From Paralvinella palmiformis (lineage: Eukaryota; Annelida; Polychaeta; Terebellida; Alvinellidae), in NCBI GenBank assembly GCA_025642065.1, contig JAODUP010000320.1, forward strand, positions 377,001 to 441,000: 64,000 bases of DNA, given 5' to 3'. Both the position numbers and the translations under genes were made by a program. The notes beneath the pieces were generated by a model. That model saw only the letters and a list, made by a program, of their open reading frames with translations, had not been told where the DNA came from and ran no database searches. Below are positions 46,541-59,790 of the stretch, piece by piece. Every line of letters begins with the position of its first letter. Within the stretch, counting starts at the first letter, position 1.

Positions 46541-49500
46541 TCCAGCAAACATCGTCGTTGTTACAAATGTGAATCGTATGGACACTACTCGAAATTTTGT
46601 AAGCGAAAATTTCCGAGTACAAAACAACACGATAAGTGGCACAAGAAGTCTCGAGAACAAACAAATAAAGTTTCTATCAGCAACGTCGCAGGTAATTGTG
46701 ATGGTGGTTCTGATTATTCACTGGCAGTACGAAAAGGTGAGGAGAAAATTCCTGCAATTAACATTCAACTAGCTGGGGTAGATGTTATGATGTTCATAGA
46801 CAGTGGAACTAGTGTAAACACTGTGGATGTGAAAACTCATAAAACACTGTGTGAACATTCTAAAGAATTTTGTGAGTTATCAAAATCAGACACGAAATTA
46901 TTATTCCCTTACGCATCCACAAAAGCATTAGACTTGAAAGGAACATTCAGTGCAACAATTACGTCGCCTAAGACTGGAGTAAAATGTGATGATGAATTCT
47001 ATGTTGTGAGTGACGCTAAAAGCTGTTTACTGTCTTATGACACTGCAAAGCGGCTGAAATTAATCTCAATCATCAATGCTATAGAAGATTCAAGTTCAAA
47101 TGTGACAAATAAAATTGTACATGATTTTGATTCAATATTCCACGGGCTAGGAAAACTGAAGGATTTCCAGCTACAACTGAATATTGATGATACAGTGGAA
47201 CCTGTGCATCAAAAACACAGACGAGTTCCTTTTTCAAAAAGACCGCAAGTTGAAGCGGCAATCAAGCAGCTATATGAGGATGCCATATGTGAAGATCCTC
47301 AAAATACGCCGACTCCTTAGGTGTAACCTATAGTGGTAGTACCTAAGTCACGTGATCCTGATAACATCAGACTGTGTGTTGATATGAGGGCTGCTAACCA
47401 AGCCATAGGAAGAGTCAAACATCCAATGCCAACTGTTCACGAGTTGATACATGATCTGAATGGTTGTTGTGTATTTACAAAATTGGACCTCAATCAGGGC
47501 TACCACCAGGTGGAGCTGCATCCTGACAGCCAGTACACCACTACGTTTAGTTCACATCTAGGACTGCACCGTTACAAGCGTTTAAATTTTGGTGTAAATG
47601 CCCCCAGTGAAAAATGTCAACAAATCATCGAGCAAGTGCTAGATGGGCTTGATGGAGTAAAGAACATTTCTGACGACATCATCATTGCCAGTTGGAATGA
47701 TGTAGAACATGAGAAACACGTCCGTGCATGTCTGGAACGTCTCATGAAGAAGGGCTTAAGACTCAATCGAAATAAATGCATATTCTTCCAATCCTCTGTG
47801 GAATTCTTCGGCAGCATTTTTAGTGAACATGGTGTTTCGCCAGATCCGAAAAAAGTAAAGTCTGTTCGTGATGCGCCGAGACCGACAGACATGCGACAGG
47901 TGAAGTCTATTCTAGGCATGGCGAATTATGTACAAAGATAAATCCCTGGTCTAGCCTCTTGTGAAACCACTTAGAGATCTCACTCGTAAGAATAGTCTGT
48001 TTGAGTGGACCAGTGAGTGTGAAGATGCCTAGTTAAAATTGAAGGACAGTTTGACAAGTGATACTGTCATGTCGTACTTCAATCACAAGTTAGAGACCGA
48101 GTTAGTGGTCGATGCATCACCACATGGTGTTGGTGCTATTTTAACCCAGATACAACCCACTAAAGATGGCCGTAGAGATGTTCAAATTGTCGCATATGCA
48201 TCACGTGCACTGGACGACGTAGAATCTCGTTACTCGCAAACAGAGCGAGAAGCTCTAGCTGTTCGATGGGGAGTCGAACATTTTCATCTGTATCTGTACG
48301 GCATAAAGTTTACAGTGGTCACAATCCACAAAACATTAGTCAGCATATTCTCAAATGTTGTCGCTAAGCCATCTCCTCGCACTGAACGATGGTGTTTACG
48401 TCTACAGCAATGTACATTTAACACAGGTGTACCGACCCGGCGCTGATAATCCAGCTGGTTACATGTCGCGTCACCCAGTCGCATCTACAAGTGAGCGTGG
48501 CAGGAAGGTCACAGAAGAATATATCAACTACGTGTGTGAAACAGCGTGTCCCAAAGCATTGTCGCATATAGAAGTAATTCAAGCGACACGAGAAGACCAC
48601 ATGCTGCAAAATGTGATCAGATGTCAACAAACTGGGCTATGGCATGAATTTAAAAACTGTGAGGAAATGTCAATATACGGATAACTGTCCAGTGAACTTA
48701 CTGTTACAGAGAACGGAATTCTGTTACGAGGACACCGGATTATTATTCCTGTGACGATGAGGCGTAAAGTTGTACAAATAGCTCATGAAGGTCATCAGGG
48801 ATTGGTAAAAACAAAGTCCCTGTTGAGAGCTAAGGTGTGGTTTCCCTACATGGATAAGCTCACCGAAGACATAGTGAAAAACTATGCTACATGTACTGTC
48901 GTCACTAAAGATGAACGTCTATAACCGTTACAAATGTCACAGCTACCTGATAAAGCTTGGCAGCCTCTGTGTGCTGATTTTTGTGGGCCATATCCTAGCG
49001 GAGATTATTGTCTAGTAGTTATTGACGAATATTCACGATTTCCTGTGGTGGAGCTGGTGAGATCCACATCAGCCAGAAGTGTAATCCCAGTATTTGACAA
49101 AATATTTGCAACACACGGAATGCCAGGAAGATTAAAAACTGACAACGGACCACCATTTCAAGGATTTGAATTCCGTAAATTCATGCAATATTGTGGTATA
49201 CGTCATCGTCGGATTACGCTACTGTGGCCAAGATCTAACGCGCAAGCAGAAAACTTTATGAAACCTTTGAACAAGGTAATTAAAAGTGCTACTGTGGAAG
49301 GGAAGTCGTGGAGACAGGAAATGTACAAATTCCTACGAAATTACCGCGCAACGCCACATGTGACAACAGGTCGACCACCTGCAGAACTCTTGTTTGGTTC
49401 GAACATAAAAGTGCTATTACCCGAACTATTCATTCGAGTTGAAGATAAAGAACTGCGAACTCGAGATGCAGAACAGAAACAGCAACAAAAACAGTATGCA

Positions 49501-49758
49501 GATGCCAGAAATTGTGTACGGCCGAACATTCCTCTCCATGTTGGGGATACAGTGTTAATGAAACAAACGAAAACGGACAAATTGTGTCCAGCATATAATC
49601 CAGCACCAATGTCTGTGGTGCAAGTGAAAGGGAGCATGATAACAGCAAATAGTCCTGTTCTTGGCAGCAAAACAAGAAATTCATCACATTTCAGGAAAGT
49701 GACTGACCTTGATGTTACACCTGAAACCGAGTCAACAATCGAAAACAGCCAGAAATAA
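46541..49758 (+). pseudogene. pol of the LTR element (protease, RT, RNase H, integrase) with stops and frameshifts
   Basis: Protease: FIDSGTSVN near 46796. RT: FTKLDLNQGYHQVEL and the catalytic NISDDIII (47670-47693), the ISDD form typical of K02A2.6/Mag-like Gypsy elements. RNase H: VVDASPHGVGAIL near 48105. Integrase: HH-C zinc region (HEGHQG..) near 48780, then DDE residues in ADFCGP, KTDNGP and NAQAEN (48973-49255). Damage: in-frame TAG 47318-47320 and TAA 47324-47326, TAA at 47939-47941 with a frame change, another frame change near 48360-48420, and stops at 48682-48684 and 48921-48923. Confidence 0.85.
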
Positions 49759-49904
49759 TAACAGTGAACAATGATGAACTTAATCAAGACAGTAGTCATA
49801 ATTCAAATGTGACAGATGTCTCAGCAGGTCGTCCAAAGCGACGCACCAGAATGCCAGCAAGATATAGACTTTATTTCTAAGTGATTGTTTTATCAGAGTT
49901 AGTT

Positions 49905-49909
<5 letters not shown>

Positions 49910-49974
<65 letters not shown>
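49910..49974. repeat. (TA)n array inside the LTR element
   Basis: 65 bp of perfect TA between the end of pol and the 3' LTR; it probably expanded after insertion. Confidence 0.95.
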
Positions 49975-49976
<2 letters not shown>

Positions 49977-50136
49977 GTAGCTTATCAATTGACTTGAGAT
50001 AAATCATTATCTAGGTGTAAAATTCAGTGTTATCGTCGGATATTCAAAATTTGAATTTAAGATTGTTCGAAATTTACCTTTTACAAATACTTGTTTAACT
50101 TGAAGGAAACAGTATATGAAATGATACATTTTCAAT

Positions 50137-50150
50137 GAAGGTGGGGGGGG
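50137..50150 (+). other. Polypurine tract
   Basis: GAAGGTGGGGGGGG immediately precedes the 3' LTR; one T interrupts it. Confidence 0.7.
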
Positions 50151-50317
50151 TGTAATGTTGTCAATCCATAACAGTCCACAATTAATTATATCGAGGACTT
50201 AATGTTGGTATTTAGAATTGTAACGGACCGGAAACAGTTTAGAGAACAAACCAGATGGTCAAGATTGTATCTGTGATTTATTAATAATATACTTGATGAC
50301 AATCTACAAACATCACA
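50151..50317 (+). repeat. 3' LTR
   Basis: 167 bp; differs from the 5' LTR at 50232, 50235 and 50247. Confidence 0.9.
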
Positions 50318-50609
50318 TATTTCAGTTTTTGTCAGATTTTAAGACAATAAATATTCTGGTATTTTTAGTGAAATTTAGAAGAAAAAACCCCGTAATGTTT
50401 CAATATTAAAATAAATACGGATGACAGAGTTGTGGTCAGTTTACCGACATAGCATTAGTATAAAAAGTGACATAATAGGCTAGGATAATCACCTCAATTA
50501 CCAAGCCCATGATTAAGCTCTACCATTTTACAGGTTGGTATCTTCATTCCCCAAGGATCTATAACTTAACATACTTGCTACTATGGAAGCTTTCTGTCTT
50601 TATTCAGAT

Positions 50610-50890
50610 AACAAAATTATACCATGATATTAATTGACCAAGGTAAGCAAGTATTACTTGTTCTTCTGCTGCCTTTGATATGGTTGACAATAATGTATTT
50701 TTCTCTAGTATTTGAATAATTTCAATGCCCCAGAAGTGTTTGTTCATGTTATTTTCTTTCATGTGTGGTCATTGTTATAAGAAGACATTAAATATTACTG
50801 GTATGCCAGTAACACAGAGCTGTATATATCACTTGTTCCTGACAGTGAGTTAAATTTTAAATCCCTCGATCGGACATTTAAATTTTCAAT
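50610..50890 (+). mobile_element. CR1/L2-like LINE RT scraps, plus strand
   Basis: ILIDQGKQVLLVLL (about 50630) and YASNTELYISLVPDSELNF (about 50802-50860) match two RT motifs of the element at 16.5-17.4 kb (DDTQLYISLDPDNELNF), in the right order but with a large internal deletion. Confidence 0.7.
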
Positions 50891-51639
50891 ATTGTTTTAT
50901 TCCATTCTAACTTTAGCATTTTATCTTGTTAAATAGTACCCACGATAATTTTTTTCTTAGTGGCTATCCAGGGGATTCCTGTGAGGTTAAAGATGGCAGT
51001 GCAGAGAAACATGTTGATTGATAATGCTTGTAATGTCACAACAGTCAAACAAACCCACATGGTAAGCACCACCAGTGCTTGTTTCGTTGTGGAATTGGTT
51101 TTGATTTGAGCATAAAGTAGTGTGATATTTATGCTAATATCATGTTTTGTGTGTTATGACCGATATATTTAAATGTATCGGAGTTTAAAGAATAATTGTT
51201 AAATATGATTTGGTACTGTATTGTGTTTAGGACTGGTGAAGAAACTTATTTTGAAGAAAGTTGTCGTATATCCACCAGATGTCAACATGACAAGCCCAAT
51301 TCCTATAACAGGTACCACAGTATGAGATCAGTTATTCAGAAAAGGAAGGCACACAGGGTTTATCTAGAGACACAGACTAATACAAATATCAGAGCCATAT
51401 ATTGATTTAATGAGAGAGAGAGAAAAAAACTGTCTGGTTATGACGTCATGACTGCCAATCAAATTCACAAGATATCATCAGCACACGTTGGCATAACAAA
51501 ATATGGGTATTATTTCAAGGGGATTATTTTCTGGAAGACTATTATTGTGTCCAATGCTTATAAAGGATTTAGAACACCTAAAGGAATTTAGAACATTATA
51601 TTGCTGACATACCGATACAGATACTCAACTGAAAGTACT
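50891..51639. other. Spacer without recognised features
   Basis: No gene, repeat or RNA recognised. The 69-codon plus ORF at 51196 shows no motif. Confidence 0.4.
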
Positions 51640-51900
51640 AATTTCTCTATCTCTAACATGTTAACGCAAACATAAACATTGTTAATATTCCATGTATATT
51701 CTTTGTTCTCAGCTGGGCAGGCCTATATTGCATGGTCTATATTATTGAGGTGTAGACTTTAAATGAACTTATATTTTTTTTAGTTAATATATGATAAACG
51801 GACATGATGAATATATGGTGAATTGTGTTACAGTTGCGTTATAATAGGTGTATATATCATTATATGTCTATATCCAAATAAAAAAAATGTTTATGGACTA
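51640..51900. repeat. Inverted copy of the repeat at 29860-30120
   Basis: Contains ACATAAACATTGTTAATATT, AGCTGGGCAGGCCTATATTG and ATTGAGGTGTAGACTTTAAA, the reverse complements of phrases in the other copy. Confidence 0.75.
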
Positions 51901-52078
51901 TGATAAACTGACATGATGAAAGTATATTTAGATGCATTTACCTCATATATGGAACTGTTTTCATAAAAAAAACTACGCCTTCCACACACAAAGCTGTGAA
52001 ATAACATAACCCACGTTCAATTATTATTTGATCAGCTGTCAAGTGATCGCAAATTGTAGGCTATGAATTAATTAAGTG

Positions 52079-52400
52079 ACTGGACTGTGAAATCACTTAA
52101 TTATTTATTTATAGTTTCAGAGCTTCGTTTCCTTCAATATCATGTGTGCACAATTAATGTGTTTATTAATAAAAGAGTATGTGATTATGTAACATATAGT
52201 ACTAGTATTGGCAATTCATTTCAACCATCGCACACATGTACACGATCACATGTGGACAACCAGAGAGCTTTTGTTTATCTGAGAAATACCTCCGGTCGCT
52301 GGAGGCGCCACTGGTTCAAAATGCAACATGGCGCGGCAAGAGTAACGCCTCTCTATATTTAAGCTCTCTGATGAAGACCTACACGGGGTTTTTATACGAG
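52079..52400 (+). repeat. Copy of the 32404 repeat without the LINE insertion (empty site)
   Basis: It follows 32404-32640 to GGTTCAAAATGCAACATGGC. It then passes straight to CTCTCTATATTTAAGCTCTC, which matches 33663-33690 on the far side of the RNase H LINE. The LINE segment is absent here. Confidence 0.7.
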
Positions 52401-54299
52401 TAGTTCTCGAGGCTGTTTACCAACAGTATGACCTATGTTTTAGTGAAAACTCACATTGGAACCGAGATGTTTAGATAAAAAACCTTTGGGTGAGATCAGG
52501 TAATAAATACCAGAGTAACCCCCACCCCCTACTCAATCACCCAATCAGAACACGGAGTTAATATGGGATGTTAGGTACTTATTTATCGCTCAACTTGTTA
52601 TTCCCAGTATTCAATTCAATATGTTGAAGCTTGTGTACAGAAGTTCAGATTTGAAAATATATAAATAGTAAATTATGACATGCAGACAAAAAGTTAGTAC
52701 CATGGCCATGGGATGGATGAATGTTTCTTAATGACATATCGGCACGATTTAGGCCATTGAGTGTCTGTCCTAGAACGTTTGGAAATAAAACTGTATAAAA
52801 GATTCTTTATAAAAGGTTAGTAAGCCGGATTACTGCCGGCGATAAAAGTTATGTATAAGCTAAGCTGAAAAGATGTAAATTGTTAAGTAGAAATGGTAAA
52901 TATGTAAACAGTACGTAGATGTATAGATATATAAGGTTGTTAAAAGGATAAAATCTGATTCTTAATCTTCCAAAGGGGTGTTTAAAATGTGAAAATAATG
53001 ACTATATATATAATTAAATGAGTTTCTACTAAAAGAGAAAACCTGCTTCTCTCTATGAACTAGAGTTTATGAAACTGACTAGATCTTCCACTCTAGTAGT
53101 ATTGTGATAACAACTAGTCAGAATCCAGAACAGGGTAGATGATAACAGTATAGATGAGGTTTGAAAATCTAAAAATGACCCTGGAATCAGATAAAGATGA
53201 TAAAAGTGAAACTTGGTATCTTTATTAATGAAATTGTAGACAATTCGGGACAATATAGACAAGAGGATCGCGACCAAAATATCACAATATTCTACTGGAA
53301 TGAATGAATGTGGTTTTATGGCTGAAAAGCCATTTTGTGCAAAACCTGATAATCATTTACATTAAAATCATAAGTATATTATTCTCAGAACACCCCCCCC
53401 CCTGGCAATCAATGTGCAATGAGACATCCCAACAAAAACAACGAAGACCAACTTCCACCAATACACAATTAATTTTATGAACATTATATGTTAAAATAAA
53501 CTGTAAAGATCAGTTTCTCATAAATATTGAAGTGTTACTTTTTTTTTCTTCTAAAGTAGACCTTTCAATAAAAGTCCAGTTTCCATCAATAATCAATTAA
53601 ACAAAAAGCACCACTTTAAATATATTAATATGTAAATGAACCTTTTAGGGATATTAATCCAAAAGTTCAGACTTTGAATAATTTATTTATGTTGTTATTA
53701 TACTGTACACAGTGTAAGAATATGTGTTCCACTGTGAGAGTATGGTGGCACCATATAGAGAGCGGGGGATCCTCCAAGCTAACAAATACTTGTGTGTTAG
53801 ATAGGGATGCCCTATGTGCGCATGAGATTAACTAATTCTTTTGAGATTTCCAGTGAGCCATTCTCCAAGGACTGGCTTAACAGAACGTTATTTATTGAAA
53901 ATATGATCGTCCCAATGTTGCTGCCATTGTATTATGCAGTGAGTTTTCAAAGACTGTGTGAAGTCTGAGTGGGGTAATTTTTTTCTTGGGGTATTAAGCT
54001 GAAGTGCTCATTTAGCAGCAGCATAAATACACAAAATTACTAATGGAGAGGAAAACCCATTATATTGTGTATTTGTATCAATTTCAATAATAATAATGTC
54101 CTATTGTAGACTTCCAATTGCATGGAGGCTGGATAATGAATTGGTGCAAATGACAACTTTACTATGGATTGATCTATCTATATATTTCAATGCCAGTAAA
54201 ATGTGTCAAAGTTCAGCGGAGAAAATGGAAGTTTCATCAGGTAGACCTTCTGTCAAAGAGCTTCTACCAATTGTCTTTCTTTGAACCTTCAGTGTAAAT
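52401..54299. other. Spacer without recognised features
   Basis: No coding or RNA gene recognised. A run of about eleven Cs lies near 53390-53401. AT-rich throughout. Confidence 0.4.
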
Positions 54300-55208
54300 A
54301 ATATTGTACTGTGTGCTGGATCTTTATAACTGTATGTGACGCATGTGTCAAACATATAGGAGATCCGGCCATGAATTAGGAGAACGTATCAGGAAATCGG
54401 CTATTAATCTAAGCTAATGTAACATTGAACCCAACAATATTTCTACATTCACTGCTGATTGTTCACACATTAAAAATATCATGTTCAGAACTGTTCAGTC
54501 AACTGTGTTGTTACAAATACTACAAGGATATTCAAGGTGTAAATATATTTCCTTTAATGTGACGTGTAAAATACACTCTTTAGTGTTTCATATCACTGCA
54601 ATGTCATCATTTACTCACATACTGACTCACTGAAACGTTGACTGACTCGGTTGCTGATTCAGACAACCAATCTCGCAGCATCTGTTACTCATTTTGTCAG
54701 GACCCAGTGAAAACAAAACCTGTTGGGGAAAATCACTGCTGCATCATTTCAACTGGATTCTGAATTTACCCAAACCCAAAGTAATGCTTTGGCACGTCCA
54801 GAGTTAGCACAGATCCATACTCATAACCAGTTGCTCGCTTCCAAAAACCACCCGCCATATAATATGAATCTATGGTCACCCGAAACATGCCTGGCAAAGC
54901 AACCAGCCAAATATCATCTAAAACCCAACAACAGTAGCATGTTTGACATAAAGTTTTACCCTCTTTGGAGATCCTAGCTTTGATCTCCTTTTCCAAAATC
55001 TCCCGCCAATACGTAAAACAAACTGGTTAATGATACTCAATTTTTTCAATCCCCCTATATCCTTCTGTAGCTTTTTGGTTGTCTGCAGGCGCGCCTTTTG
55101 TATGTGTGCATGGCATGCGTGGGTGTGTAAGTGTGTGCATGTCGAAGTGTGCATGCTGAAGTGTACATGCTGAAGTGTGCATTCTGAAGTGTGCATGTCT
55201 AAGTGCCC

Positions 55209-55243
<35 letters not shown>

Positions 55244-55620
55244 ACGTTCAATCAAATGTGTTCCGCCTCACCCACGTTTAGGTGATGCCGCAAATCAATC
55301 ATGTGGAAATAGGATCTCTTCCAGATTGATCCACAAACAGGATCATAATATTAGAGGAAGGTTTTCATAATGTGATATTATCAGAGGCTCTGGTCCAAAA
55401 GCAGGAGCATGGAAACTTGCTTGTTTGTTGTGTGAACCGTCCTATATTATTTAAATAAAGATCATGCACATCAATTTTATACAATTCATCATGCTCTGCA
55501 TACAGAATCGGCAACAATGGTAATACGTGTAGTGTATAAAGTAACAAAGTCAGTCTAAATGAACGTCTTGACACTGAACCACGTTTAATTAATGACTTGG
55601 TGAAATTACTCAATAAATTC
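54300..55620 (+). repeat. Segment with a direct, rearranged copy at 58.55-59.29 kb
   Basis: Shared phrases include AAATCGGCTA, GTAACATTGAACC / GTAGCATTGAATC, TTCACACATTAA, GAAACTTGCTTGTTTGTT and GATCATGCACATC / GATCGTGCACATC. The middle differs (minisatellite here, SINE there). Confidence 0.65.
55130..55240. repeat. 14-15-bp minisatellite (GTGCATGCTGAAGT) followed by (GT)n
   Basis: About five imperfect tandem copies, then a GT run at 55211-55240. Confidence 0.8.
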
Positions 55621-56960
55621 AAACAGAAGGCAGTGGCTTTTGCCGGTGAGCTGAGTAATATGCTCTAATTGTTCAGCAACGTCAGCGCGATACGGTATCC
55701 TAACGACCCAGAAAGTGGATTTATTGTATACTAGTTCAAAGATGTTGAAGACACATCTAGAGAACGAGGGAAACTAATCTGGAGTAATCTGAGGTAAAAC
55801 TGTTATATTGTTCATTTGATGAATAGTTATAATTCTAAGGCAGAGTAAAATTTCATGTGTTTGTAGCAAAAACTGAAGAATTTCAAGAGATCATAAATAC
55901 TGATTAATACAATCAATACAAGAATGAATCCTACAAACCTCTAGGCAGGATATGGAATACAAATGATTGATGTATTGTGATATCCACCAGATGAACTATC
56001 ACCTCCAACTTCCTACCACGTACGCACCAAACGAGAAATGATCAAGATCCCTTCAGCATTATTCTTCATTGTTTCTATATTACCAAAGTATATGTGTGCG
56101 TGCGTGCATACGTGCAAGCATAATTAGTTATATTCTGGAACTTGGTCAACTACATCTAACTTGTGATGAGTGATTGATTGAATGACTGGTAAACAATTTG
56201 ATAAACCAACAAGTACTGGGATCCAGCGTAGCATTTCAATAGATAAGTGTTAGAAGCTGTGAGCTTCACGTGTTTGTCGATGATAGCATGCATACCTAAG
56301 GAGTTGTGGCATACGTGAAACAAGAAAGTGAAGCCGTATTTATCACGTCCAAATCTCATGTCAAAGGACATCAACCTATTACGTTACATCCGCTACAATA
56401 GTTAGCTGCATCCATTGCCATATGCCATTCGGGATTCATAGCAATAACTTGTAATGTGTATCGGTCGGTTATAACTGTATATGATCTGCTTAAAAGAACC
56501 AAATCAATCCAGGCAATGGTCCAGTGGACCAACAAGGTTTAGTTAAGCTAAGTACCAGTGTTTGATGAAAACGGCATCACATTTATCGGACAAGGAATAT
56601 ACCCCGAACTAGAACTATTTTCCATTTAAGTTATAATCCAACATATCTGCTTAAAACGACTAAATCAATCCAAGCTATGGTCAATCCAACTTTCGCAACA
56701 GGGAATGGAAAGCTAAACGATGAAGAGTCGTCTAAACGTAACTCCAGAAAAAATACTACCAAAATTAGACTGAATTACGTAACGTGAAATAGAAGTCCAT
56801 TTGGGACAAGAAGGACAAATGGATGGCAAGATGGCAGGCAGGCAGAATATTACAATAATATACAGGACGAGTTAAACTTTCTTATCAGGGTTCAATTAGT
56901 TTCAGATAAACCATACTGATAGTAAAACAAAGATTATTATAAATATTTCTAGACACCTTC

Positions 56961-57009
<49 letters not shown>

Positions 57010-57304
57010 TTTCAGGACGAGTTAAACTTTCTTAAAGCAAACAACTGACTATTGGTATATTTCAACTGGTTTCTCATATACCCACGCCACAATTTAGGCC
57101 TTTATGGTGCCGCTAATTTAGCCATACTGAGTCATACTGAGAGGTGTGGATGGAAGCAATCAAACAATACATTTATCGATATGAACCCGTGTTCAACCGA
57201 GACACGATTGGCTGTTAGCACGGGAATACACCAAAACTCGTAAAAACAAAAACAACAGTCACATATTTGACATACAATGTAAAACATGGTAGAGCGCTAA
57301 CAAC
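55621..57304. other. Spacer with simple and short direct repeats
   Basis: (AT)n at 56967-57004. AGGACGAGTTAAACTTTCTT occurs at about 56870 and 57014, flanking the array. ACTAAATCAATCCA-type phrases repeat at 56500 and 56660. No gene recognised. Confidence 0.5.
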
Positions 57305-58041
57305 TTCCAAACTTATAATAATAATAATAATAACAATAATAATAATAATGTATATTTAACAAAGCACCCTTACTATCAGGAACCATTGAAAGGTGCTGTA
57401 CAATTAATATGTAATATAATAATACCCCAAATAGTGATTTAAAGGATAGTAATTATTTATCTGTGAAAGTGACCTTGAACAGGTGTGTTCTTAGACGCAT
57501 TTCTAATATTTGCCGCCAACCTAATCCACAAAGTGGGGGCTGCAACACTAAATGCAGAATGACTATATGACTTGAGCCGAGACACTGGTACCTGCAATAA
57601 TATCTGATTGGATGACCCGAGTTATCGGGATGACTTTCTAATGAACACCAGTTCACACAAGTATTCTAGTGCCATATTAAGTTATTAATAAAACCTTGAA
57701 ATGGATACACTGTCTAACAGGGAGCTAATGTGTTTGTTTTTTTGAAGAATTGGGGTGATCTGATTACATTTTTGAGTATTTGTCACTATGCGACCTGCAC
57801 TATTCTGAATTCGCTGAAGGCGATTGGTGTTAAAATCAGATCTACCATTTAACAGGGAGTTACAATAGTCTATACGAGATGTAACAAAGGCATGTCAAGA
57901 AAGCCTTTGAAACAGCGGATGTTCTTAAGATGGTAGTAAGCAGTTGGCCCTACAGAAGTGACATTTTCATACATGTTAATACATTGGTCAAAAATAATCC
58001 CTAGATTCTTCACTGACCCATTAGGCGTTATCGAAGACACT
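57305..58041 (-). mobile_element. Second CR1/L2-like LINE 3' end, minus strand
   Basis: It matches 16300-17070 closely at DNA level, including the 3' tail (GTACAATTAATATGTAATAT) and an (AAT)n run at 57317-57350. Minus-strand coding traces include NGSVKNLGIIFDQCINMYENVTSV. Several deletions break the frame. 5'-truncated, as is usual for LINE insertions. Confidence 0.85.
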
Positions 58042-58549
58042 CCACATTGACAGAATGCAATATAATAGAAAAACACATTCAATGCTTCGCCCATAAAAAG
58101 TTCAATACTGTATTGATACGAATAAATTCGACGATGATGTGGAATAAGCACAGGAATAGCGCAGCAAGCAAGACCACCAAAGTTTGCAGTAAAAGTTTCA
58201 ATATCAGTGATGCATCTCATTTTCCAAAAACCGCAAAAAGATGACTCGTTACTACTTTGAATTCACTGAAGTCCAATACGGTTTTTCTTAAGAATACTAG
58301 CAAATATCAATCAAGAAATGGAGGAAATAGCAAAAGTATGCACTGGCCAAAAAATTTTATATATAACTTTATATATATATATATATATATATATACCACA
58401 GACCATATTAGGTAGGGATTGTGAATGGCTGTTTATCAGAGAAATAATCAATCGCAGTCTTTTGGGTATTTTAATTGGATTGACTCCTTAAGCCAACAAT
58501 GCAGGTAGATTGTAATACGTTGTGCTTTTTAATTGTAACGTATACTAGT

Positions 58550-59290
58550 CCGTTATAACTGTATAACGGATTTCCTATTTTTGTTTACACATGGGCCATA
58601 ACATAATTACGGGAACGTGTTCAAGAAATCGGCTAATGATCAAAGCCAATGTAGCATTGAATCAAACAATCTATCTACACTCAATACAGGTCCTTCACAC
58701 ATTAAGTGCTAAATGGGCCGATCGACCTCCAAAGGTAATGAAGCGAATTCAAAGATGAAACAACCTTCAGATATGCCCACGCCAGGATTCGAACACGGGT
58801 GGTAGTGATCTGTTGTCCAACACGCTACCGCTAGCCCCTAATGAACATTCTACTAATGTATGGAACTAAAAGCCACAAACTAATACAATGGATATGTGCA
58901 TTCCATTTAAAACCAGTACGATGTATATTTGGAGATTCAATCAACTGTGTCACACCTACTTGCAGACAATGCCACTAACCAACCGTGTTTAACAACGATG
59001 TCTTCCAGTTTGATTTACTAATAGGATAAGATTATCTTAGTAAAATGTTCGTAATAGGACATTGTGAGAGGCATTGGGCCAAAAGTACTAGTATTGAAAC
59101 TTGCTTGTTTGTTATGTGGACCTTTCTCTGTTACGTTTGAAAGACGGGAAATAAATTACTAGTCTCCCATGGAAACGATATAATTCCGCGGATTTACTGA
59201 AATTATTCAAATAATGATCGTGCACATCGACTTAATACACCCCACCATGCTGTATGTAAATAATCAGCAACGATACCAATGCAAACATAA
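58550..59290 (+). repeat. Second copy of the 54.3-55.6 kb segment
   Basis: Colinear, direct orientation, with a SINE (58708-58842) in the position where the other copy differs. Confidence 0.6.
58708..58842 (-). mobile_element. tRNA-derived SINE, minus strand
   Basis: On the minus strand, GGGGCTAGCGGTAGCG (58837-58822) is an A-box region and GTTCGAATCC (58794-58785) a perfect B box. The body ends in the conserved GGTCGATCGGCCCATTTAGC. Confidence 0.75.
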
Positions 59291-59324
59291 CTCGAGCTAC
59301 GTTTGGTATCAAACTCGTTAAGTA

Positions 59325-59790
59325 CATTTTATCTCATGCTATACCAAGGAATCTCTACTTCGCCCTAATTCACCCTCATCTTTCTTATGGAATATTGGTA
59401 TGGGGGAATGGCAAGAAAACTATACTCAGGAAAACAAAAATACTCCAGAAACGGACAATGCGCATCATAAATAAAGCTACCTTTTAACATTGTTTCGTTT
59501 TTCAAATATTGAAACTAGACGATTTATATCAGTACATATCCTTTTTCTTCATATTTGATTACGTAAGTAACAATTTAACCATTTCTTTCGATAATGTTTT
59601 TCCATTAAATAAAGATGTTCAAATTAACTATCTAAATGTATATTCAGCGATGTCCGTCGTGTTTCAGTAGTAACCTCCCATTATATACATTACCCAAATA
59701 TGGAACGAATGGTCAAACCTAGCTTTGGGGGTTACCTCACTGAGCCAATTCAAAAGACTCTTCAAATCACCACTTGTACTTTCCTACTGA
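59325..59790 (+). mobile_element. LINE RT C-terminal fragment
   Basis: The plus frame reads RNLYFALIHPHLSYGILVWG, then KTKILQKRTMRIINKA, the C-terminal region of an RT found in a different LINE group from the 16-kb element. Later codons (IWNEWSNLALGV-like, in another frame) continue to about 59790. Inactive. Confidence 0.7.

Larger units (their letters stand above)
45623..50317 (+). mobile_element. Decayed Ty3/Gypsy-type LTR retrotransposon (K02A2.6/Mag-like)
   Basis: A 4.7-kb element with 167-bp LTRs (45623-45789, 50151-50317; TG...CA), a primer-binding-type sequence right after the 5' LTR, gag with two zinc knuckles, protease, RT, RNase H and integrase in Gypsy order, and a purine tract before the 3' LTR. 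The LTRs differ at 3 positions (45704/50232, 45707/50235, 45719/50247), so insertion is fairly recent. The coding region carries several frameshifts and stop codons and is not functional as it stands. No matching target duplication is seen (left flank CCTGC, right flank TATTT), which may reflect recombination or mutation. Confidence 0.9.

Noticed and set aside
54723..55196. Overlapping ORFs on both strands (84, 76 and 92 codons)
   Set aside because: No motif, overlapping frames, and partly a translation of the GTGCATGCTGAAGT minisatellite.
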